Source: Phoenix dactylifera (taxonomy: Eukaryota > Streptophyta > Magnoliopsida > Arecales > Arecaceae). From it: a stretch of 64,000 bases of DNA. Under the pieces are notes generated by a model that was not told the origin of the DNA, ran no database searches, and saw only the letters and a program-made list of their open reading frames with translations. Shown here one piece after another: positions 14,801 through 24,420 of the stretch (positions are counted from its first letter, which is position 1; every line of letters begins with the position of its first letter). The position numbers and the translations under genes are program-made. The stretch is taken from the NCBI RefSeq assembly GCF_009389715.1, contig NC_052400.1, positions 6,212,741 through 6,276,740 on the forward strand, in the 5' to 3' direction.

Positions 14801-16926
14801 TATTGAACTTCCAATGCATAGACAACTTAGATAGAAGAGAAATTAAGGAAAAAATGATTCTAAACATAATGAGTCATGAAGCATAGTCAAAAGTCTCACA
14901 AGTTGTTACTAAAGTTGGATCAACAGGCCAATCTCTAGTACACAGAGAAAATAGGCCTTCAATGTGGAAGAAATCCGTACCGGTTTCTAAAAGCAAATGA
15001 AGTCCTATAGATCTACATGGTGGACTGAACTAGTTCTTCGATGAATGGAAAAAACTTGGGTTTTCTTGTGTGGTGCCAGAACTGTAGCAAAATGCAAGCT
15101 TGCCCATTGTCAGGCAATTGCTACTTAGTAGCAGTTAGCACAAAGTAAACAAGCACCCCAAGTTATACCTCAACGAAATCGATGTTATAGGCTTCCCTGG
15201 AAGAATGGGTGAGGTATCCCCATCGATGATCCTCTAAATGTAGGGCTCCAAATCGTTATGAGTGACCAAGGGAACACAAGCCTTAAAAACTCTTGGGTTC
15301 GGTTCTTCCTCGAAGGCCTAAATTTTGCAAGTACTCTGCATCACCATTTTGTTCGAGAATCCTTTTGAAGGGTCTCTCTGGATGCAGCCAGCATCCTCCA
15401 TCAGCATCTCAAACTCCTCTATTATGCTCTCAAGGCTGAAAAATCTCATATTCTCCAATGTCACCTAAGTTGAAAGATCTAGAAGATATGCTAGGTGTGT
15501 ATGGGGAGAACCGCCGCCAATGATGATGCCATTCTTGGAGAGGTCGTTGTTGATGAGGTTGATGAAGGACAAGAAGAGGAGAAGAAGAGAGAGGAGGAGG
15601 AGGTGGTGGAGGGGATAGAGGAAGGGGGGAAGTGGTGAGGGTGCTGGGTGTGTATGGGGAGGCCCGTCGCTGACAATGCGGCCTCGGAGAGGTCGTCGTT
15701 GATGAGGCTGATGAAGGATGGGAGGAGGAGAAAAAGAGAGGAAAAAGAGGAGGGAATAGGGGAAGGGAGGGAGTGGTGGGGGCGTTGGGTGTGTATGGGG
15801 AGGCCCGCTATTGATGATTATGCCATTCTCGAAGAAGTCATTGATGAGGCTGATGACGGATGAGAAGAGGAGAAGAAGAGAGAGGAGAGAGGGAGTAGCG
15901 GGGGTACTGGGTGTGTATAGGAGGCGGAAGGGGGCAATTTCAACTTTTTACATAAGGTAAGCAATTTAATTAATGTTGTTAATTTAACTAGGTGTAAGTG
16001 TAGGTTTTACAAAATATTGGGTGTAAGTGTAATAAATGTAAACCTCAGGGAGATTTTTGTAATTTACTCTTTTTTCTTTGTAACATAATGGTCAAAAAAT
16101 ATTGAGTAAGACCTGAAGAAATTACAAAATACTTCCCAGATAATTTATTTTGTGTGAAAGGAAGAAGAAACCATATTTATTTAACTTGTCTATTTTAATA
16201 TTTCATATACTTCTTTTAACCATGTAGTTATGTAATAGTTGTTTAAAAGACAAACATTTTCTGCACTTACAGACCTGATAGACTTTCATGATAAAATTAA
16301 TCAATTTGACAAACTCGGTACTGTAAGTTATCTGGGCAGCTGATGGGCCAATGAAGCTTGATAAGTTTTCACTCCTAACTCGATCTTATCAAAGGTCCAT
16401 GTGAGATGCAGAAATAGCCTATCTGAATTGTATAGGCAAGAAAGTTTTAGTATGGATTCAATCCAAGATTCACAAGCTTATGGGGTCTTTACTACTTGTA
16501 TCTAGCCAGCCAAGGCCAACTTCTATATACGTTGACAAACTAAGAATGTGATGTCTAATGAATCCCTGATGGCCAGATTGTCAGACAAAACCACCTCTTT
16601 TCCCTCATCACCTATATCATGCTCCCCTCTATGCTACCACTCAACTTAGCTACTCAACTATGTTACCTGCAATCTTTTTGTTCCCTACCTCATCTCTAGC
16701 CATGATCAACAAAAATTACTTCCTCCTTTCCTCTCCTTTGGTAACCTTCTTTATCTTCTGTTATCCCCTAGCTTTTATTAAAAAAGAAATCTATCTAGAC
16801 CCAGTAACTCCATCTCTCCTCTATAGTCTCTTCAATTGCTTCTCATATGTTATTGAATCAACTACTTTCAACTGCCACCCAACTCAGGCTTCTTCTCTAA
16901 AGGCTTCTCTCGAGCTCAGGCATGAA

Positions 16927-16963
<37 letters not shown>

Positions 16964-19436
16964 AAGGACTTAAGCAAACGAAGGATCCACCAGATTTAGC
17001 TAGTTAACAGTCTAAGATTATGGAGAGAATATTTTCTTAAATGGATAACATTTATTTAAAAAAGAATAAAAGAGGATGAGCATATAAAATGATTAGACAA
17101 ACCTTGATATTCCCGCTGGTGTTCTCTCTGCCCCTAGTTGCTCTAATTGTTCCCTTAATGTGGTGACATACTGGAAAAGCAAACAGCATCACTTTCAATC
17201 AACTTAATCCAGTATAAAATAATAACATAATAATAATAAGATGCTAGAATTGTTAAATTTCACAACATGTGAACAACATGAATCTAGCATGCCACTATGA
17301 CCTACATTTCAAATATTAAAAGTAATGCAATCAATTTTATTAGTTTTTCAACTTCTTTTTATGAAAAAATGAAGAATAAACAATAAACAAGTTCTTACAA
17401 GGGTTCTATGAAGACGAAAAATTAACATAAATATTTGTTCAAAATTTCATCCACATGTCTTCCATGCCATTCAACAACTGAGAATTGATCAATATTGATT
17501 ATCAGACAACAAATAAGCATAACTTAACCTTATCATGCTGAAAATTATGGAACTGTCTACTTTCTAGGAAGACAAAATTGTTTATGATGGAAGACATTAA
17601 ATTTTGTGTTTTCATTAATGTTTATAACCAAAGTTTGTCGTACCGGTACCGGACCCCATACCAGTGCCACATTAGCATAGTGTCGGTACGGTATGGTACG
17701 AAATTTTTTTTTGCGTACCGAGGATCGGTACGCCACCGGTACCGAACCGGTACGGAACGTTACGTCCGGTACCATCCAGTTCAATACGGTACGGCATATC
17801 ATGCACAAATAAGTTCAGAAAACAATATGCAAATTAAGGTAGCTAGTTATATAGTGATAGTTAAACTTGTTTCTCCAAATAGTTTTAAAATATGTTGGTT
17901 CTCCTAGACAAGGTTTTAAGTCCCGGTGGGATAGGGGGCATCCCAACCATCCCATCCCCTTTCTGTAAAAAAATGGGACCGAAATGGGGTCCAGACTCCG
18001 AAACCCATCAATGCAGAGAGAGAAGAAGAAAAAGGAAAGAAAGAAAGGATGGAAAAAGGAAAAAAAGGAAAAAGTGAAAAGGAAGAAGAAGAAGAAGAAG
18101 AAAAAGGAAAGAAAGAAAGAAAGAAAGAAGAAAAGGAAGGAAAGGAAGAAAAAAGGAAGAAAGCAAAAAGAAAGCAAAAGAAAAAGAAAAAAAAAAGAAA
18201 TAAAGGAAGGAACAAAAAAGTGAAAGAAAAAAGAAAGGAAAGAAAGGAAAATAGAAAGGAAAGAAGGAAAGAAAGAGGAAAAAGAAAGAAAGAAAAAAAG
18301 AATATGAGAGAGACAGAGGATATCTATCAGGATATATGATCGAGATGGGCGAGACAGCAGGGCATCTCGTTCCATGGAGAAACTAGGACAACCCATCCCA
18401 CGGCATTTAAAACCTTGCCCCTAGATACTAGCTGCTCAAAAACATTATTTCTAAAGATTGTTTTAAAAAAATCCCATGGCAAGAACAATTGCACACACCT
18501 AAAGCTTCCGGTTAAAGGGCAAGACCTCACATGGAATGGTTAAGATTGATACTTTGTTTTTAAAAGGAAGCTTTTTATTACCATATCCCATGCTTACATA
18601 TATATACCCACTATAATTTCGTTGACAAGTAAAATTATGCAGACACTATCCTTAGTTGTTAAGATCTGTATCTCAGATATGTTGTTTATCAATTAACCAG
18701 AGGGAAGAAAACTTGATCAGCAACTAATAATTATCATCCTTTCAATTGGTCTTAAAAATCCAGCAATTTAGGATCCATGTTTGAGTACTAAGAAGGTTAG
18801 CTATTTAGAACCTAATGACATTTAACTAAAAGGACAAATCTATCCAAGATTAATTATGGTCATGTACATAGGAGCAAAATTCAATCAGGTGAGAACCACA
18901 ATGAGAACTACAATATAGCCACAAATTTCTAATCCACAAGATTGAGAATTACGATATGTCTCCTTACAGAAAAAATAAATCCATAGTGATCCTTGTGCTC
19001 ATCATAGATGTTCAAAAGTGCAGAATTACTAAACATAAGCAATATATTTTTACAAATTTGATTTGAAAATTAAACAATGACTATATATTCACTCAAGGAA
19101 ATCCATATTATGGAATATGCATTAACATTTACTCGTAATATTGTTTTATTCATCTTCTGAGATATTTAATTTGTGATCCTAACTTTTCTAAGAAGTTCAA
19201 AAGCACAAGCAGAATGTCGTGTTTTGAGACATGTCTAATATGAAAACCTACTGAACACTATATCGAATATATGTTGGAGAAGATAAAGCAGCAACAAAAT
19301 TTCATGAAAACCATTTGGAACCTACGATACTAATTACATGCATTCAACTCACATGGATGAGCTTTGCTTTATTCTGCTGGTGAGGAGCAGCTGCAAGCAA
19401 CCTTCTCAAATTCACTTCAGTCTTATTGAGTCTCAT
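4896..19436 (-). CDS. USE1: USE1-type SNARE protein, 7 coding exons
   Basis: Tail-anchored SNARE expected to act in Golgi-to-ER vesicle fusion at the ER membrane (known role of the Use1 family). Coding exons on the minus strand: 19,436-19,353; 17,170-17,103; 11,244-11,172; 10,500-10,391; 10,280-10,176; 9,366-9,267; 5,072-4,896. All junctions are GT-AG and the phases join to 238 residues, close to the usual length of plant Use1. The N-terminus reads [18 protein letters not shown], then [18 protein letters not shown]. The middle is acidic and low-complexity. A conserved block [20 protein letters not shown] leads into the SNARE helix (about residues 147-210). A single hydrophobic anchor covers about 215-236 and the protein ends LLIRVT. 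Introns 1, 2 and 6 are 2.2, 5.9 and 4.2 kb and full of transposons. A 5' UTR exon lies upstream (20,141 onward). The first exon and promoter are also present as orphan copies at 29,806 and 32,566; only this copy connects to the other exons. Confidence 0.93.
5410..6167. mobile_element. Mutator-like MITE with 9-bp target duplication
   Basis: The 758-bp segment is flanked by exact copies of GTTTCAGAC at 5,401-5,409 and 6,168-6,176. The ends are weak inverted repeats (ATAATTTGAAAA versus ATTGTTTAAAAA after reverse complement). The interior has GACTCG/CTCGGCTCG-type repeats near both ends and an AT-rich middle, with no coding content. A 9-bp duplication is typical of Mutator-like elements. It sits in USE1 intron 6. 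Confidence 0.6.
6190..7130 (-). pseudogene. LINE ORF2 C-terminal remnant
   Basis: Minus-strand translation gives [18 protein letters not shown] near 6,800-6,870, the recognisable tail of the zinc-binding region of plant LINE reverse transcriptases. Further on, near 6,450-6,500, comes a segment like the end of the element's RNase H domain. Stops and frameshifts throughout. It lies in USE1 intron 6, in the same orientation as the gene. Confidence 0.5.
7381..7535 (-). mobile_element. tRNA-derived SINE
   Basis: On the minus strand a box A-like segment (GGTGCAGTGGTAAAAGGC, about 7,498-7,515) is followed about 30 bases on by a box B-like segment GATTCAAGTCC (7,467-7,477). Together they form an internal RNA polymerase III promoter like that of a tRNA. 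The tail continues past a short A run into GTCTGTTCCC and AGACCCCGG, with no tRNA anticodon arm. This fits a plant tRNA-derived SINE rather than a tRNA gene. Confidence 0.6.
8819..8853. repeat. (TA)n microsatellite
   Basis: About 17 uninterrupted TA dinucleotides, in USE1 intron 6. Confidence 0.95.
10568..10690. repeat. 50-bp tandem repeat in USE1 intron 3
   Basis: About two and a half copies of a 50-bp unit, itself two related 25-bp halves. Each half has the core GCACTAAAAGA followed by A/GCTC. Copies are nearly identical, which suggests recent expansion. Confidence 0.85.
12205..12600 (+). repeat. GC-rich ~137-bp tandem repeat, 3 units
   Basis: Three units start with TCCTTCATCAGCCTCATCAA near 12,262, 12,401 and 12,538 (spacing 139 and 137). 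They have a repeated C-rich segment (CCTCCCCATACACAC and CTCCCTCC). One frame is open over 12,281-12,676 and rich in Pro, Ser and His, but unit lengths are not multiples of three, so it is probably not a repeat protein. A related inverted block lies at about 15,500-15,930. Confidence 0.7.
12657..13135 (+). pseudogene. JAR1-type GH3 acyl-amido synthetase fragment
   Basis: From the ATG at 12,657 the sequence reads [20 protein letters not shown] and then YLQNLGL, followed by a stop. After a frameshift near 12,820 it reads [12 protein letters not shown] and [14 protein letters not shown] intron (about 12,938-13,025) separates this from [15 protein letters not shown] and [11 protein letters not shown]. 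These are the N-terminal part of group I GH3 enzymes, which join amino acids such as Ile to jasmonate, and include the ATP/AMP-binding [11 protein letters not shown] motif. Only the first two exons are present, and they are broken. It sits in a Pack-MULE-like element, so it is best read as a captured gene fragment. Confidence 0.85.
13852..14266. other. AT-rich spacer between inverted Pack-MULE-like copies
   Basis: TA-rich sequence rich in ATAATATA-type words around a core of GGTACGGG/ATACCAT motifs (13,955-14,065). That core is like a worn copy of the GGTAC-rich repeat seen at 17,635. No coding content. Confidence 0.5.
14267..16071. mobile_element. Pack-MULE-like element, right copy
   Basis: The left end AGTAAATTACAAAAGCCTCC and the right end (reverse complement GAGTAAATTACAAAAATCTC) are inverted repeats. 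They continue through TTACACCCAATA. The interior carries an inverted copy of the GH3 fragment and the GC-rich repeats found at 12,205-13,135. No clear 9-bp target duplication was found. It lies in USE1 intron 2. Confidence 0.65.
14975..15449 (-). pseudogene. JAR1-type GH3 fragment, second inverted copy
   Basis: Minus-strand copy of the fragment at 12,657, starting at the ATG at 15,449. It keeps the same intron position (GT near 15,168) and the same KPKF segment at its far end. It has its own differences from the other copy, including a lost intact first-exon frame. It is a captured fragment, not a gene. Confidence 0.8.
16931..16962. repeat. (CT)n microsatellite
   Basis: Sixteen uninterrupted CT dinucleotides in USE1 intron 2. 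Confidence 0.95.
17635..17795. repeat. GGTAC-rich repeat element
   Basis: Some 160 bases packed with GGTACCG, CGGTACGG and their complements, giving strong self-complementarity. Weaker relatives lie near 13,955-14,065 and 11,390-11,560. No coding content; the family is unknown to me. It lies in USE1 intron 1. Confidence 0.6.
17909..18417. mobile_element. hAT-like MITE with purine-rich core
   Basis: Terminal inverted repeats CAAGGTTTTAAGTCCCGG and (reverse complement of the right end) CAAGGTTTTAAATGCCG. The flanks are CTCCTAGA (17,901-17,908) and CCCCTAGA (18,418-18,425), an 8-bp duplication with one mismatch, the size expected for hAT. The middle (about 18,013-18,300) is almost pure AG on this strand. 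The AG tract is the breakpoint of the large palindrome: copies B and C hold only the right part of this element. Confidence 0.7.
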
Positions 19437-20140
19437 GATTACACCTAAAAAGAAACAAAAACAAGATCAGAACTTTAGCACAGTAGGCATAATCTGCTGT
19501 CACATAATTCAAAAACTTCCTATGATGGGGCAGAATAGAAGATTTTAGAGGAACTACAGTAATCCATCGAACAAGATTTTACCATATAAAAACGTTTTCC
19601 TAAAAAAAAATTCTTTTTCCTTCTTCAAACTTTGCGTTTAGCCGACCAATCCCACAACCTGAAGGTAGTAGAAACCAATTTTCACTCTGGCTCCGTAACT
19701 GCAAGACAGGCATCTCCATTGCTATCCCAATATGGTGCCCATAAAGAAGCTTGCACCCATCTCGTCCTTCCAACATATATATCACACAGATAATAACTTC
19801 TCTTTTCCATTAATTCCCATTCTACGAGTTCTGATTCAAGGATCCCAGAATTCAAGTCCAAATGATTCATTGAACATCAACACGCCCGCCGCCCCCCCCC
19901 CCCCCAACCCCCAAAAACAAATATGAAAAGATAACAATATTGGTTCACGAAAAAAAGGATTAAAACAGAAATTTTGAAATCTTCTATCGAATTTTTCATT
20001 AATTAGAAAGAAAGAAATTCCTAGAGCCAAATCACGCCCATTACAAATTTCTCACAAGAATTCAGGTAGAGATGGAGAGGGGAAAGAACCAGTTCGACGA
20101 TTTTCAAGTAAAAAGATCCCACAAGCGATCAAAATCTCAC

Positions 20141-20330
20141 CGATTTGGGATTTCTGGTGCAGAGATCGTCGTTATTCTATCGATCCAGGGGGGCGGGGGA
20201 AGAAAGAGATGGCGATGGGCAGGAGGACAGAGGACTCGCCCGAGGCGGGGGGGGGTTTGTTCTATCGGTAGCGCTGGCGCGGCCTAGAAGTTGCCTTCGA
20301 TTTCAGCCAGAGGGCGCGTACGCCCATTGC
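20141..20330 (-). other. USE1: USE1 5' UTR exon
   Basis: GC-rich stretch ending at a good donor (CCCAAATCG then gtgag; minus strand, exon end 20,141). The matching acceptor (tttttag) is at 19,445, eight bases before the ATG. The 5' UTR intron is thus about 696 bp. The upstream limit is not determinable from sequence. Confidence 0.6.
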
Positions 20331-20480
20331 CCAAGCCAAGCCAAACCATTGTCAAAAGTTAAGAATCGGACTGACCCTATCAATCTTTTCCCTCCTTTCT
20401 AAAAAATTCTAAATCCTAAAATCCTACCTAACCCTAAAAGCCCTAAAAACCACATAAGCCTAGGAACAAGTATGTAAAAA
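20331..20480 (-). promoter_or_regulatory. USE1: Probable USE1 core promoter region
   Basis: Region just upstream of the GC-rich 5' UTR exon. It holds telo-box-like AACCCTAA (20,430-20,437) and repeated CCCTAAA words, which are common near start sites of plant housekeeping genes. No clear TATA box was recognised. The same sequence is repeated in copies B and C. Confidence 0.4.
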
Positions 20481-21234
20481 CTTTAATTATTTTCAGAATG
20501 CCCCTATTCCTTGATACCCATGATATTTAAAATTTTTAACTATCTTGTAATATCCTCACCACATAAAGCTTTTTTGGCTCTCAAAATACCCATATCCTAG
20601 AGCCTGTATTAACGTGTCAATATAGATCTCAAAATACCCCTCGTCTAAGATAAAACCATTTTAAAAATATCTCTATCGAACAACTTTCTTTATTCTCAAA
20701 AAACTCTTGTTAAGGGCCATATAAGTGTGCCAATATAGTTCTCAAGATCTCTCTCTCAAAGATATTCTTATAATAATTAAATATATTTTTATCCAAAATA
20801 TACCTATTATGACTCCCGATGAAGAGTATCTTGATCGGTTTGACTCTTAATTCACTGCAAGGTGAAGTTGAAATCTCCTATTAAAGAAGGGAATTATCAT
20901 GTTTCGACCAATAGGATGGCTTATCAACTCTTGGACTGTCATATTTTCTCATGTAAATTCCCAGAGTTTACCCTGAAGATGTTGGCTTTCAATTGGCATC
21001 AATGTTGATTTTATCATATGAGTTGGACCAAGCCTTCCCTTGGTTCGGTAAACTGTTCTCTCTTTTAAAATAAAAGAAGCATCCAGTCTTCTGACAGATG
21101 ACAGTCCATATACTTTAAGAGAATTGGAAATTTATAAAGATGTGATCCACAAATTCAGTTGAACAGTTACAGAAAACACACCCTCCTAAATACTTTCCAA
21201 GCTTTTCTTGGAGGCTCTCTCTGGTGTCAGGTTT

Positions 21235-23789
21235 TGTCACGCCCCGAACCCATCACCCGGGTCCGGCACGCGACCGGCCGCATGATCCCTAGAGCAGTGC
21301 CCTAAAGATCATGCAAGGCCTAAGATAAACAACAATTCCAATAATTCCATAAATACCAAAATCAATGATTAATGTACTTCAAATCAAATCCAGCCAAAAT
21401 GTACTGAATGATTACATAAATTCAAATGTCCATAAATAAAAGATAAATTGACTTCTAACTATCTAGCAGTCTGACTCCAGATCGAGCTCACTTCTTGTCC
21501 CATCCGACAGATTCTACGAATCCAGTGCCTCTGAAAAAAAAATGGAAGTGTAGTATGAGCTTTTCCAGCCCAGTAAGAATTCCAACAGCCACACACAATA
21601 AAATCATAAAATAATCAAGTATCAAAATATATATGTCATTTCATCATTTCAAAAGCTCAACAAACAACAAATATATGTAATCAGTACATATACACAAATC
21701 CTTTGTTCTTTTTTTTACATTATGTGATCCATTCCCGTATTACTCAAATTCCAAAGTTTTCAAACTTTTCATTTCTGGCGTTGGACTAACCAAGATCATG
21801 TCCCAGTCCAAGACTGCACAAATCCCACGCATAAGCTCGTGGCAGCTATCCCACGCGTAAGCCCGTGGAGGCTATCCTACGCATAAGCTCGTAGAGGCTA
21901 TCCCACTCGTAAGCCCGTGGAGGCTATCCTACGCATAAGCTCGTAGAGGCTATCCCACTCGTAAGCCCGTGGAGGCTATCCTACGCATAAGCTCGTAGAG
22001 GCTATCCCACGCGTAAGCCCGTGGAGGCTATCCCACGCATCAGCTCGTGGCAGCTATCCTACGCATAAGCTCGTAGAGGCTATCTCATGACAAGGTTAGT
22101 CCAACCCATATTACATGTCTAGTTTTACATGTTCAATCACATTCCCATCACATCACATATTTTCATAAATTTTCAAAAATATGTTATTTCTTCCCAAATG
22201 AATTTATCTCAATATTTTCATTATAAACAACATGCACGCCTCATAGGTGCCGCATCAACTCATAAACAATCACAACATAATAATGAAAATATGTTGATAA
22301 AAATTCGTCTCATATGTATCATATCAACTCACAAGCAATAACATCAAAACCGTAAATAAATCCAACGATAAATCAATATATGCATAGAAGTGCTCAGATG
22401 TAGGGATTCTTACAGAAATTGTAGACTGACTCAAACACGGTCCGAATCACAACCTACGTGCTGGGGTGCTGAGTCCCCTGATCAAAATCTCCTGGCACCG
22501 CCGACTCTTCCTCTACAAGATCAATTATAAATCACAACTAAATCATTTAATATTTAAATATTCTAAACCATAATTCACATCTACTATGGGATCCATCACC
22601 AGGTCCCCAAACATCTCAATCCCTCCAGATCTAGGGCAGTCGGGGTAGCCCGACTCCCACCTTGTACCGCCAGCCTACGTCATCGCCAGCCATAGCCGCA
22701 GCCACGCCGCGACGATAATCGGTCCCGGTGAAGAGACTAAAAGAAGAGGTGGATGAGAGAGAAGGGTTCTTCCTCCACCTCTTCGGTCCAAGGGCATCAG
22801 CCAGGGTGGCTGTGCCCTCACCTTCCCCACCCTCGGCCACCATTGGCCGAACCATCGCCGGCCGCCCCTGTTGCAGTCGCCGACGATGGTGGCTATCCAA
22901 GTGAAAGAGAGAAGAAGAGGTCTCCTCCTCTTCTTCTTCTTTTCTCTTCGCCTTCTTCTTCTTCTTCTTCTTCTTCTTCTTCTTCTTCTTCCCCCAAAAC
23001 TGACACTGTCCCCTCCCCCTTCCTCCATTTCTTCCACGGAAAGGCCACCGTGATGGTGGCTCGGCTTCTTCACCCTCCCCCACCCGACGGCAACCCAAGC
23101 AGCCTCCTCCGACCACCGTCGTCGCCGCCGGTGGCCAACCCACGCGAGAGGGAGAGAAGGGACGGGATCACGAGGAAGAAGGCCTCGGATCCGCCATCCC
23201 CCATCTCCAACCAAAGCCCTAGAACTCAACTCCGGCCCTCGCATACCCCGACCAACCCCACCGCCATGAATCCCGGCCAACCCGACGGCCGGCGGCCGGC
23301 GGCAAGATCCGTAAAGAGAAGCCGAAACAGGGTACCCCTGTTTCGGATCCTTCTTCGACGATTTCACCGGCCAAATCTTCACCCACGCCGCCCCAAATCC
23401 AGAAAATAAAACACAAAGGAAGAAACCATGCTTACCTCGGTCCGGTGGGGGTGTTCCGGCGGCCCTTTCGGCGAGGAATCGGTGGAGAAATCCGTGAGCT
23501 TCACCGGATTTGTGGGAGAGGTCTTCGCCGAAGGGGAAGGCTTTATGGCTTCCTCAACCACCGGTCGGATCTTGGAACCTCCCTTCTCCGGTGATCGATC
23601 TTCCCCGACGGTCGGCCTCCTCTGGTGATCGACCTCCCTAGCGCCGCTGCCTCACCCCCTTCACCCCTCTTCTTCCACGATCGTGCCTAGGGCACGATCA
23701 TAAGAGGGATATGGGTCCGGTCTTTTCAGGCCGGCCCGTTAACCTCTTTTTTTTTTCTTTTTTTTTTTTGGGGGGGCGGGGGTTTTACA
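21235..23789 (-). mobile_element. Ty3/gypsy LTR, copy A (3' LTR)
   Basis: 2,555 bp, starting TGTCACGCCCCG and ending GGTTTTACA on the plus strand, so TG...CA ends on both strands. Preceded by GGTTT (21,230-21,234), the target duplication. Contains a 26-bp hairpin minisatellite and a CTT microsatellite (about 22,950-22,990). The polypurine tract and integrase fragment beside it show the element runs on the minus strand. Confidence 0.93.
21824..22084. repeat. 26-bp hairpin minisatellite in LTR, copy A
   Basis: Ten tandem 26-bp units alternating between CCACGCGTAAGCCCGTGG and CTACGCATAAGCTCGTAG cores, each able to fold into a 5-bp stem. The array is bracketed by 12-bp inverted repeats, GTTGGACTAACC at 21,780-21,791 and its complement at 22,094-22,105. 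Confidence 0.93.
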
Positions 23790-23802
23790 TTCTCTCTCCC
23801 TT
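23790..23802 (-). other. Polypurine tract of the gypsy element
   Basis: Minus-strand AAGGGAGAGAGAA directly upstream of the 3' LTR start (TGTAAAAC), as expected for plus-strand priming in LTR retrotransposons. Confidence 0.8.
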
Positions 23803-24420
23803 AAAAAAATTTCGTCCTCGAAATTAACGTACCTGGAATACCAAAGAGTTGAGGGTGTTTGACTTTTATTTCTTCCTCGAGCTCCCAAGTGGCCTCTCTT
23901 TCAGAGTGATTGCTCCATTGTACCTTTACATAAGAAATGGTCCGTCGTCGCAACACTTGATCCTTTCTGTCCACAATCCGAACCAGGTACTCGTCATAAG
24001 TCAGATCCTCATGCAGACTTATGGGCTCAAAATCTACCACATGGTTCGGATCTGGAATATATTTTCTCAGCATTGAAACATGGAATACATTATGTACACC
24101 TGATAAAGCTGGTGGTAGAGCCAAACGATATGCCACTTCTCCAATTCTATCCAGGATCTCAAACGGACCAACATACCTCGGGCTCAATTTGCCACGAACG
24201 CCGAACCTCATCATACCTTTAGTAGGAGATACTTTCAAAAAAAAAATATGATCACCAACATGAAACTCCAGTTCTCTTCTCCTATTGTCAGCATAACTCT
24301 TTTATCTACTCTGAGCTATAAGGAGCCGTTCTCTGATCACATGTATCTTATCCACAGTTTGCTGTACTATCTTTGGACCCAATACTTTTCTTTCTCCCAC
24401 ATCATCCCTGAGATCTCAAA
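23801..24420 (-). pseudogene. Ty3/gypsy integrase C-terminal fragment
   Basis: Minus strand. An upstream piece (about 24,245-24,420) reads IRERLLIAQSR and then RRRELEFHVGDHIFF. A frameshift at an A run near 24,240 is followed by an open frame of 145 codons with RFGVRGKLSPRYVGPFEI, VAYRLALPP, VHNVFHVSMLRKYIPDP and a terminal EREATWELEEE. This is the integrase C-terminus with chromodomain-like end of a chromovirus-type plant gypsy element. Protease, reverse transcriptase and integrase core are absent, so the element could not move unaided. Confidence 0.88.

Noticed and set aside
14258..16081. 9-bp target duplication for the right Pack-MULE-like element
   Set aside because: Flanking bases on the two sides do not match, so the Mutator assignment rests only on terminal repeats and gene capture.
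17815..18396. Long Lys/Glu- or Phe/Ser-rich open frames, also around 30,846-31,526
   Set aside because: Translation of a purine/pyrimidine tract, where stops are rare by composition.
21824..22084. Regular short repeats resembling a CRISPR array
   Set aside because: Units are head-to-tail 26-bp copies without unique spacers, inside an LTR of a plant retrotransposon.
22675..23409. Long open frames in the LTR (Arg-rich, Ser-rich or Pro-rich), also at 35,704-36,456
   Set aside because: They arise from CTT repeats and GC-rich LTR sequence, are open on several frames of both strands, and match no family.
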